Of a stretch of DNA of 64,000 bases, positions 12,601 through 22,374 are shown piece by piece. A model generated the notes under the pieces. The model had not been told where the DNA came from. It was given only the letters and a program-made list of their open reading frames with translations, and ran no database searches. Source of the DNA: Plasmodium vivax (lineage: Eukaryota > Apicomplexa > Aconoidasida > Haemosporida > Plasmodiidae); NCBI RefSeq assembly GCF_000002415.2, contig NC_009919.1, positions 248,001 through 312,000 of the forward strand, written 5' to 3'. Within the stretch, counting starts at the first letter, position 1, and each line of letters opens with the position of its first letter. The position numbers and the translations under genes are program-made.

Positions 12601-12971
12601 GACTTAACCAACTAGCCAAGGTAAAGGTAACAGACTTGGTGAAATGGGAACATCACTTGTCACCCCTATCCGAAGTAGTCGTCTTGCAAATCTTAATCAA
12701 ATTAATCGATGAAATTATATATGAACAATTCTACCATATCAATTATGAAGAGATACTAAAGAAGGGAAAGGTCCCATACGCCGATTTGAAATTTTTACAA
12801 AATAAATTTCTCCAAAAAGATTTGTTCAACTCGGAGAAAGCCATAGACCTATCGCACAGTAACAACTTTAAAATTGTTATTTATAATATTATGAAGCTCA
12901 AGGAGCTGCAAAATGCGAGGCGAAAGCTTACGGAAAAGTTGGAGCAAATGAAGGGGCTCCTAAAGGTCTAA
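9652..12971 (+). CDS. SET-domain lysine methyltransferase (SETD3/Rubisco-LSMT type), C-terminal part out of frame
   Basis: ATG at 9652 opens 987 codons ending at 12615. Residues 1-25 are a signal peptide (WALLLVSTLAS core) followed by a basic region with RRR and KKK clusters, as in apicoplast leaders. The SET core is split by large low-complexity insertions. The N-terminal part (LTAKNKIKKEEVICSIP) is near residue 222, the cofactor-pocket motif IIDICNHSNF near 726 and EEITISYGNLSNDLLLLEYG near 820. The Rubis-subs-bind helical domain follows but stops at ATIRVIICDDLTN. From about 12600 to 12971 another frame continues the same domain (DLVKWEHHLSPLSEVVVLQ and on), as SETD3-type proteins do. The two parts are joined either by a lost base or by a very short intron, for example 12596-12633 (GTGACG..ACAG, 38 bases). 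The intact protein would be about 1,100 residues. Substrate is unknown. Confidence 0.82.
10133..10205 (+). repeat. in-gene tandem repeat coding QVGKDLGQ
   Basis: Two full copies and a partial copy of a 30-base unit code for QVGKDLGQPA, QVGKDLGQLE and QVG inside the SET protein, in a non-conserved N-terminal loop. A second short array, coding GEGSQP-type repeats, lies at about 11355-11430 in the same gene. Confidence 0.75.
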
Positions 12972-13433
12972 TTGTGAGGATTATACGGAGTAAATAATCA
13001 TACAACAGAAAAAAAAATGGAGGAATGGCTGCGATGTCAAAAGTGTAAGCCTTCCTGGCTATTCCCACCGTGTGCGCTGCACGCAAAGGGGGACTCATAC
13101 ATTTTGAGCGTGGCACAAATTTTAAAAACTACTTTTTTTGGGGAACAAACCTGTTGCATTATGGGACTGTCCCAGGCTGTTCCCTCGACTGAGCTTTAAA
13201 TACCCCTTTAACAATTTTTCTTTTCTACCAAGTGTATTTTTTTTTTTTTTTTTTTTTTGGTTACCTCATCGATGAGGAAGGATCTCCCCCGGGGTAGTTG
13301 TTAACATGCAAATATGCGCATTTTCACACGTTCGTTCGATTTATCGCGCTAACTTTGCTTCTTCCCTTTTTTGCGTTTTTTTTTTGTTTCCCCATTTTTT
13401 CCCCCTCTTTTGTGCAACTCCCCCCTGCAAACC
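12972..13433. other. spacer between the SET gene and the cyclin gene
   Basis: This is a tandem + to + spacer of about 460 bases with a T run of about 22 at 13236-13258. It should hold the SET terminator and the cyclin promoter. No coding segment is seen. Confidence 0.55.
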
Positions 13434-15066
13434 ATGATAAATGACATCATTTTAATCGATAGGGAACATGTAAAAACCCCGAGCGAAGAAAAAAATGTCG
13501 CGAAAAATGACGAAACGAAATTGAGAATATACGGCTGTCAGTTGATACAGGAGGCTGGCATCATTTTAAAGCGCAAAGCTGTGACAGTGGCCACTGCCCA
13601 AGTTTTGTTCCACCGCTTTTACTTTAAAAAGTCCCTAACCGATTTTGACGTGAAGGTTAAGTTTGCCCCAAAGTGGGTCCCCACTTATACACATGTGCAT
13701 AGGAACAGGCAACTCGTTTGTTTCTACACACACGTAGCAATAACGGTTATGCCCCCCCACCTGTGTCCATCCCGACGCACCTTCATTCCCTTGCAGATCA
13801 TCGCGCCCTCATCGCTCTACTTAGCTTGCAAGCTGGAAGAAGACTTTTGCCGTGTGTACAAAATAATCAGCGCCTTTTATTTCCTGTACAAATATGAGGA
13901 CTTAAGAAGCAAGCACTACTATTACAACGTGAAAAACGTCAAGGTGGAGCATTTCAGGATAGACGCAGAATCGATGGTAAGGCCATGCCCTGGCAGGGTT
14001 AAATTGTGCGTGCACAAGGAAGATGCGTAGCTGCGAAAAAGCTTAGCTGTGCAAATGAGTAGCTATGAAAAAGCTCAACTGCGCAACTGCTTAGCGGCGC
14101 AACTGTTTAGCTGCTCACCTGCCTGCCCGCGCGTTGTCCCCGTTCCTAGGAATACAAAAACATGAAAGTCGAAGTTTTCACGTACGAACTTTTGATTTTA
14201 AAAGAGATGGGATTTTTGGTTCACAAAATAAATCAGCACCCCCACTTATTTCTCCTTCCCTACGTACATTCCCTTTTTAACAATTTAAATAAATTTGATG
14301 AAGACTTGACGAAAAAGCTGGCCCAAATTTCGTGGGGCTTTTTAAATGACAGGTTAAAGGCGTTTTTCTCTTTTGCCTTCCCTTTTTCCAGAAGACAAAC
14401 AAAGCACACTATTATTTGTTCATCCGTTTTTGCCCCTTTCGTTTTATATCGCAACACCTGCTTTGTCCTATGCATAACGTCACCTCGTTAGCATGTCGGC
14501 GTGTACATAGCACCGCTTTGTACATCCCTACATTACTACATTTCATATGAACTCACCCTTTGCCGTACATCATTATTCCCCTCTTTTCATCCCTACAGCA
14601 TGCGAACAACCCTGTGCTGCGAGTACCAACCGCGCTGTATCGCAGTCGCGAGCATTTTCCTGGCCGCACACAAGTTGAACATTCCGCTAATTCGGGTACG
14701 CCTCGACGTTGCACACACATGAGGGAGTGTTTACATGAAGCTGATTGCACATATGTATTTGCCAAACCGTACAGAGCTGCCAATCCAGTTGCTACTCCCT
14801 CCACACACCCATTTTCTCCTCAGAGCACCAACTGGTTCGCACTATTTGACGTTGAATATGAAGAAATAAAAAAAATTTGCATCAAAATTTTGCAGCTCTA
14901 CAAAATAGGTACCGCCCCTCACATCCACACGTGTGCTTATTGATTAACACTTAAAGCAGGCATCATTTGCCCAGCATGTACCCCTTTCATATATCTCCCA
15001 CCCCCCCACTTTGCGCCCTTTACAGGACGTTGCCATTATATAGACGTTTTGAATAAGGAAAAATAG
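13434..15066 (+). CDS. CYC4: cyclin, cyclin-L/T-like (Plasmodium cyclin-4 type)
   Basis: Six exons were built by hand: 13434-13655, 13797-13976, 14150-14352, 14599-14695, 14824-14908 and 15026-15066. All have GT/AG ends (donors GTTAAG, GTAAGG, GTTAAA, GTACGC, GTACCG) and compatible phases, giving 275 residues. The first cyclin box spans the N-terminal ~135 residues: GCQLIQEAGIILKRKAVTV, then RFYFKKSL, then SSLYLACKLEEDFCRVYKII. The second box has MGFLVHKINQHPH, LRTTLC-like SMRTTLCCEYQPRCIAVASI, and EEIKKICIKILQLY. The motifs resemble cyclin L/T/K, which partner transcriptional or splicing CDKs. Unlike animal cyclin L there is no RS tail; the protein ends just after the second box. The symbol rests on my memory of P. 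falciparum CYC4 and is less sure than the family. Confidence 0.88.
14029..14120 (+). repeat. degenerate repeat in the second cyclin intron (gcttagctgtgcaa-like)
   Basis: The intron at 13977-14149 contains about six imperfect 14-16 base copies around the core tagctg(c/t)g(a/c)aa, such as gtagctgcgaaaaagcttag and gagtagctatgaaaaagctc. The repeat ends about 40 bases before the CCTAG acceptor. Confidence 0.6.
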
Positions 15067-17287
15067 GCATATCACATTTGGATCAAAGTGGAAAAGCGCG
15101 CAGTTTTTTTAAAATCCGACGGGGGAAAACATAACCGTGTATGTACATGCACTTATGCACGATTGTGTTATACTTTTTTTTTTCTTTTTCGTGCCCCTCC
15201 AAATCTTTGTTTTTGTTTTTTTCTCATTTTTGCGTTTTTCCTTTTTTTTTCCAACATGGGTTATTAATAATACCAAAAATAAGAATGCGCCGCCTTTTCC
15301 GTTCATTTGCGTCTTCTCCGACACGCCTCATCCTTATGGAGACTTAAACATTACATGTTATCAATTTGGCTTAAGAGCTGGCGCAGTTTCATAAATATGC
15401 AATTCGAATGAGTGTTGGGTGTGCAGCGGTGGAGGAGCAGGTACACACGAACACACATTCAAATGTACCTTCAACTGTACACACACTGCCCAAACTGTGG
15501 GCACCAACTGATCGCAACAACAATTACGCAAACGTTCGAGCAGTGCTCGGAAGGCCATTTTCCATTTCCCACCCCTTTGAGTACAATTTAAAAACCACTT
15601 TTCGAAAATTTTTCTCGTCAGTTTTCCAAGTTTACTTCATCTTAAACTCACGCTCAACTGAGCAATATTTGAGTTCAATGTTTCTACTCAGGACTCGTGG
15701 GTACATCGTACGTTTGTAATTCATCATTCGTAAAAAAATTCTCTTTCAGTGGTTTACTAAATTGGTTTCGAAAGGGGGGCCCTTCCAGTGGGTTGGTTTG
15801 CGAAAGGATGGGGCGGGGTGCGAAAGCAATTGCCGCGCTGCGCATAAGATATTGGCACAGTTGGCCAAGTTTTGCTTCCGTCGAAAATGTACAAACAGAT
15901 AATGTATACGCAACTTCGTACATATAAAAGGAATGTACAATTTGCTATCAATCCTGTTGGGTACATACATTACAGTTGCTGCTATATATTATCCCCGTTG
16001 CGAAGGAACTTTTCTCAATTGTCGCCATTGACGAACGAATAAAAGTGTGGCCCTATTTTTTTGGCCGCATAAAATGCAAGTACCAATCAGGGTACGTAAA
16101 GTTGAAATCGCTTAAACTGTGCGGCATCAAAAATGGCGAAAAAGAAAAATATGCTATGAGAAAAATGTTTACAAATGTTTGAGAGAAGTACGCCAAAAGG
16201 AGAATTAACAGCAAAAATTATTCATACTTTTGCTGATCTCCCTCCTGAAAATTAATAAAAACGTAAAATTATATTTTTTGAAATTGTTTTAAAAGTGCGC
16301 CTATCGTTTTAATATTTTATTCAATTATGAATCATTTTTTTTTTTTTTTTATCCACATAATGCAAATATATTTTTTTTTTTTTTTTTTTTTTTGCCATTC
16401 CCCCCGCTCAAAATTTGTAAGGTAAAAAAATTGCCACTACAATTGGAACATTCTGCAGCTAGCTACATCCCGTTTGGGTTAAATGCCAATTGGCTAGTTT
16501 TACCCAAATGTGAAAAGATGAAGAGGTGGGTGGGGGGTTATTAATTTCCAAAAAAAAAAGTAACAAATGGCAGCTAGCCATTTTACTCAAAAAGAATACT
16601 TTCATATGCATACATGAGTTATTTTTTTTTTTTTTTTGAAAAACATACGCTTTTTTGCATAACCACTCTACCCATGTGAAAGAATAAAAGGGGTGGGGAA
16701 AAATGCATATATTATGGGTGGCAATTTACATGGGTTAAAATACGTCCCACGTAGTACTGGTGCTGTGGGGAAAACTCTTCCACTTTAACATTATGTGGGC
16801 CTATTTTATATAAGCTGCTCCACATGTAGGAAATGCTTTACAGCTCAATAAATTTTCTACACCACTAAATGGAAATACGATTAGTAAAATCTTTATGCGT
16901 ATGTGGTTTGCATGGGCTTGTGGTGTACATCAACACCGTCGGTGGCACACCAAATTGTGCACGTACGTTTGAGAAGGGGAAATTTTTACTGACATGGCGT
17001 GCAGTTATATGCCAAAAGGTTTGCGCATGAATATGTACGTACAGATCATGCGGGAAATTAAAAATTTATAAACGGAATTAAAAAAAACACGCAAAAACGT
17101 CAAAATGTTACATTATCGCCTTTGCGCTTAAACAACCTAGCAAATTTATTAAAAAGGCAAAAACTGAATTGCGCAAAAATGGCATAAAAAAAAAACAAAA
17201 AAAGGGAAATATCGCATATCTGATTGTTAAATGTGCAACTTGGGCGTACAAGGATGTCATAGGTCATAACTTCACCGTAGAAATGTT
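15067..17287. other. convergent intergenic region, 2.2 kb
   Basis: This lies between the cyclin stop and the phosphatase stop. It holds long T runs (16336-16355, 16371-16394 and 16622-16638) and scattered short frames on both strands with no family match. The one frame that looks somewhat protein-like is listed separately at 15933-16031. Confidence 0.5.
15933..16031 (+). CDS. possible microprotein or first exon with a hydrophobic N-terminus
   Basis: ATG at 15933 has a good leader (aaaaggaATG) and opens a 32-residue frame. It starts MYNLLSILLGTYITVAAIYY, a single hydrophobic helix followed by a basic and Cys-containing tail. Small respiratory-chain or secretory proteins can look like this, but chance is possible. 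A neighbouring frame at about 15976-16180 is also open, so splicing between the two cannot be excluded. Confidence 0.2.
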   Translation: MYNLLSILLGTYITVAAIYYPRCEGTFLNCRH

Positions 17288-20200
17288 CTAAAATTTTCTT
17301 TTCCTCTTTTTCTTGTTATACTTTCTCAGTTCACGTATAACTGATTTCTGAAAGGAGTAAATGAGAGGAAAAAAAAAATAATTTTAAAGTGCAGGGGTGA
17401 GGGGGGCCCTCTACCAAAAAATAACATTTTGCTTAACGCGTAAAATTGATCGATAGAGCGGCGACACATAGGCGCATAATCTCCAAATGTACTCACAACA
17501 ATGTAAACAAATTTGCATAAACACTTTTGTGCAAACTTAAGTCGTGTATATATCTTCATGTACAACACACATTATGTAGCCAAACGGGCGTGCCCCCTTT
17601 TTATCCTTTTTTTTTTTTTTACCTTCTTTGATAATTTTTTTAAAAAGGGGATTAATTTGTAAAGCTCCTTATCAGATGGGTCATCAAACCTAAGGGGGAA
17701 GGAAGTCACCACGGCGCGTTTTGCAAATATATTAAAAATATGTACTTACAATGTAAATGCGCAAAATGGACACACGAATGCGTCGTACCAGCTTTTGATT
17801 AAGATGCAGTTGTCTTCGCAAAACTTATGGACGAAGGTTGAATTCTGAAAGGGGGAGATGAAAGGGGGAAGGGGTGGTTGTGAAGGAGCGACGTTCATGT
17901 GTTGGCTATTCCAAAATGGATATTCACACACATTCGTTCGTTTAACGCATTTTTGGTCATACATCAATGATAACGACGTTGTTTAAGTCCCGTCCCAATA
18001 TTTTTAAATCCTTCACATAGCTGTTATTCCTAAAAAGTGATTGCAAAGGGAAATTAATTGTTACTCTCTGCCGCTTTGCTGTTCGAGCTTACAACAAATT
18101 AAACGTTCCGCTATGAAATCACATGTGCATACCAAAAGGTACAGGATTCCCTAAACAGTCGGTACGCGCAGATGTTGTCCTTATCCAACTTGTCAATAAC
18201 GGCGTTTGCATACTGAGTTGGGAAAAAAGGGGGGGCATAAATGTTTAAGAGGGGAAAAAAGTCGTCGCGTTTTTTGGCAAGTAAGCTGCGCAAGTCTGCT
18301 CCGTTTGCCCCTTTGCACATTTGCCCCTTTACCCCTTTGATCTCTTTTTCTTTTTTTTTTTCTTTTTCACCTTTGGTAAGCTAGCCGTGAAAATAACCAC
18401 TTCGTAATGTTTCGATATTTCCTTAAAAAACTGCTCCACGCCTTTTCACAAAAGTGGAAAACAAAAAGTAAATATGAAATTATTGCTATGCTTTTACTAT
18501 GTTCTTACTGCGCGTCTTATGTGAAGACTCGTTCTTCGGCTTCATTTCTTAATTACGCCTCTTTTCTTTTTTTTATCTTACCGGGTCTCTTATTCACATG
18601 AATTACGCAGCGTCCGTCACCCAGCTCGATCTGGAGGGAAGTTCACGTGAAGAAATGAGCGAGCGCGCAGGCGGGCAAAATGGCACACATGTAAATGTGT
18701 ATACATGTATATAGGCACATATGCAGCCGCGCGCGAACGGAAAGATGACCCCCCCGTGTTATCACCCATTTGGGCACTTACATGGATCCTGAAAGAATTG
18801 TACCTCTCCCCCCGTAACGTGCTATGAACAAGCGTCTCGTCTAGGTCGAGCACGATGGTCTTCCTCCCCTTGAGAGAAAAAAAAAAAAAAAAAGAGATAT
18901 GACATAAGTGGTATGATATAAGCGGGATGATATAACGCGAAATGATGTCACCTTGCGCGGTGCGCCATCAGACTGACACCCAGGTGAATGAAACAAACGA
19001 CTCAACCGACGCAATTCAAAAACGGTGATACGTAACACTGAGACATTTCGTCACTCTGCAGGGCTTTTGTAAAAGAGCTTCGCTCATAACCGAACGGATG
19101 AGCGAGGGCGTAAAAAATAGACACTTTCCCCACCTCGGCAACTTACCCTTTCTTCTTCCCTCTGTTCTCCCAACAAAAATTCCCTCGTTTGGCAATTTTC
19201 TTGATGGCTATCTGCTGCCTTTTCGTTGTTGCTTTTTTCCATCATTTTCCTCGAGCTGTACATGTTTAGCAACCGCAGACTTTTCAATTTTTTCATTTTT
19301 TTTTTCCTTTTTAAATGAAACTTCTTTTTTCTAATAACTTTATTGGACCCATTTTCTGCGGTGAGGGATACCAATGTGCTGGTCCTCTTTCTATGCTGGA
19401 AAAAGAGAAAAGACCTGAACTTCATAAAATACGATCGAAATTTTTTTTGCTTCCTTTTTAACCCATTTATTTTGCGCTCCATTTTGGTGTCTTCATATTT
19501 CTGCTCAGAGGTTCTCTCGGTATTTTTTTCCTTTCCCTCTTCAAGCACTTTTTTTTTCTGCTGATATGGACTGCCACAATTATGTTCCTTAGACACGCTG
19601 GTTATTAAATCCTCCATCAGTAATTTTTGCTTATCGTATGACATGCTTTGGTTGCATTTTTCATCTTCTTTAACCGAATTTGTGTAATTCTTCGAACGGT
19701 CTCTGTTGCTACTCCGTTCGCCAGTTGACCTGTCTTCATCAGTTCTCCCATTTGCAAGGGGATCATCTCCACGTGCATCCGAGCTGTCATTTGCGGTCAT
19801 TCCATTTACACCATTTTTCAAGCTTCCACCAAGTTGGTTTTCAACGCAAGCACGCATTAAAACATCCGAGTCGGTGCTTACATCCTCCACAGTCGCTATT
19901 CTTCTTTCATTCATAAGAGTAGTGTGCTTCTCACCTTTCCTTTTCGTGTCGCTCACTTCTACTGGGTACGCAGAAAGAACCTCTTCTTCTTCCACTTTTA
20001 TCTTCTTCTCGGCGATTTTTTTATTGAACGTGCTGCTATCATATGCGTGATTTACACCGCTAACCATTTTTATGCCCCAAAAATTGTCCAGAGAATCATT
20101 TGTCGTTGCAAAACTGTGGGGGGGAAGCTTCTCCGATGAATTGCTCACTTGTGTGTCCACCTTTTCGCTTTTCATTTTTCTACTCTCTTCTTTTCTGGAC

Positions 20201-22374
20201 AGATTAAATATCTCATTTTTGTTAATAAAATTTTTTATCCTCAATTTGTTTTTTTCAAAAAAGAAGAGTTTCTTTTTGATGCATTTTTCTTCCTTTCTGT
20301 TATTCGGGCTGTTAACCGTGTCCGCGATTATTGATACCTGTTGGGGGGATGTCTTCGTGGGGTTTATCTCCTTTACTTTTATTCCCCCTCGGGGTGGCGC
20401 TATCCCCCCGTTTGTCTTCCCATTTTGTTCGCACAAGAAGTGAAAAGTATCCTCCCCTTTCTTCCCCATTTTATCACTAACGTTTTTACAAACTGGGTCA
20501 GACTGATACCCACAATTTGTGTGCTCAACTGAGACTGGGTCACTTTTCTGTAATTCTGCAACGTTAGCGATGGTATGTCTGACTTTACCTTGGTGCTCTT
20601 CATTAGATACCTTCACCTTGGCAACAACCTCCTGGGGATCATCACTTTTGTTCTGCTGCACACAGAGAGCCCATGTCTTCCCCATCTGAGTATTCTGTGC
20701 GAGGTGGTCCTTAACATGGTTGAGTCCTCCACTTTGTTCCACGCCCACTTGGCACTTTTCATGGTATTTCATAATTTTGCCCACACGATGTTCATCTCTC
20801 ACTGTGTGGTCCTTCCGACTCTTCTTCCCACCTTCCACCGTTTTGGCAATTTCCTTCTTCCCTTTCTTCGTCCTTCTACGCACAAATGGTGCAATTATTT
20901 TTTTATTGCTACCGGAGAGGTGCAACCCCTTTACCTTTATTTTGTCCACTTTATCTGCCTTCATCGAATTTTTGCACAAAATGAAGTTGGCATTTTTCTT
21001 CCTTATAACATCTCCCAGCTGCTTTTCATTTCTACGATTGGGCGCAACTTTCGATTTACCCTCTGAAGAGATTATCCTCTCGTACCCACTGACACTACAC
21101 TGTTGTATGTTCATATCTGATGAGCAATACTCAAGGGTGGCTCCATCACCACTTGGCTGCAACAACTGTTTGGGAAACTTGTCGGCATACGAGATGGCAT
21201 CGCTAGCCCTTTTCAGCCTGCTCAGTTTTGTTATTTCCTTTGGCTTGAATGATCTATCTCTTGCCATGTTTAAAAGGAGAAGGTTATCCATTCTGTTTTT
21301 TTTTTCTTTTAAAATTTTCTCCAAAAAATTTGTGCCTTTACTTTCATCCTCATACTTTACAGGATACATTTTTTTCGTGTCATCATTTAGGGAATTTTCT
21401 AAAATGTATTTTTGTTCCCCTTTCTCATTTGTCACCATATCAGTATTACCCTTTAGGTTGTTTTCTTCCTTTTTCGTTCTGTTATTTTGGGGGGAGTCTT
21501 CTCTAAACGCTTCGCCGTTCCTTCTTCCGGAGCTTCTTCCTTTTCCGTTTAACTTGGCTGTACCAGAGATCGTGAACATTTTGCTTTCGTCTCTTCTGTG
21601 TTCTTTCGCCCTTTCCTCCGCCGCTTCTTCCCCCCTTGGGCAGATGACACACCCCTCAGGTGGGGTACATTCGCCTGTTACACTTTTCCCCAGGCTGTCT
21701 GCTCCCCCTTTTGGAGCGCAAACAAAATTTTCATCCTTCCTTTTTATTTTCAAAAATAAGTTTTTAAAAATTTTTACTTTTTCAGCTGAACATAGGATCT
21801 TTTTAGAAGAATTTCTCAACAGACGTACAAAATTTTCCTTCCTAAAATGTGTGTTGTCATTTTTTGTTCTCCCCACGCTTTTACCATTCGCAGTAAGATG
21901 AACAGCGTTTCGGTTCGCCAACTTATATTTCTGTTCGCCTGACTGGTTAATGTCATTTTGGTCCTTCTTCCTACCTAGCACGTTTTTTGCATCCCCCTCT
22001 TTGCTGCCCCCCCGGTGAGAAGCATTCCTTTCTTCACTTATGTAATGACAACTGGGGAAATAATCCGGGGATCCCAATTTGCACACGCCACTGTTATGAT
22101 TTGAAGCCAAACTGTGTATCCCATCATAATTTTCGCTTTCGCCTTGTCTCTTTTTGAGTAATTTCTTCTCTTTCTCCCCATTTATGAGCTCCTTTTCGCT
22201 CTTCTTAGAATTCGTTTTCTTCAACATGCAGTAGACATCCTTATGCTTGTCCTCGTTTAGTAAAAAATATTTCGGTACTAGCGGGTACTCCAGTTTTTCC
22301 ATTAATGTATTGTCCTCTAACTTTAGGATGATGTTTTCTCCCTCTTTCTTGTGCTTATGTGTGAGGTTCTTCAT
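17288..22374 (-). CDS. NLI-interacting-factor-like (SCP/FCP1, HAD family) phosphatase with a long N-terminal extension
   Basis: Nine minus-strand exons: 22374-19147, 18868-18782, 18630-18582, 18441-18371, 18212-18133, 18029-17963, 17844-17789, 17689-17623 and 17347-17288. Phases agree throughout and give 1,254 residues. Exon 1 alone codes 1,076 residues that are Lys-, Ser- and Asn-rich with many basic clusters and no recognised domain. The other eight short exons code the whole phosphatase domain: VLDLDETLVHS (catalytic DxDxT), NKRPGVEQFFKEISKHYEVV, IFTASLPKYANAVIDKLD, RLFRESCTFW, YVKDLKILGRDLNNVVIID and KSWFDDPSDKELYKLIPFL. It ends in a basic tail. SCP-type enzymes dephosphorylate Ser in the RNA polymerase II CTD and other proteins, so a nuclear role is plausible. 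The donor at 17788/17787 (GTACGA) is preferred because it restores SWFDDPSD, whereas a later GTAAGT would insert about ten residues. Confidence 0.9.

Noticed and set aside
17746..17788. Longer version of phosphatase exon 7 using the GTAAGT donor near 17750
   Set aside because: It is in phase but would insert about ten residues into the conserved SWFDDPSD motif; the earlier GTACGA donor restores the motif exactly.
20720..21901. 393-codon plus-strand frame
   Set aside because: It lies exactly opposite the Lys/Asn-rich first exon of the phosphatase gene and consists of Phe-, Leu- and Ser-rich runs, as antisense of AAA/GAA codons gives. It is a shadow.
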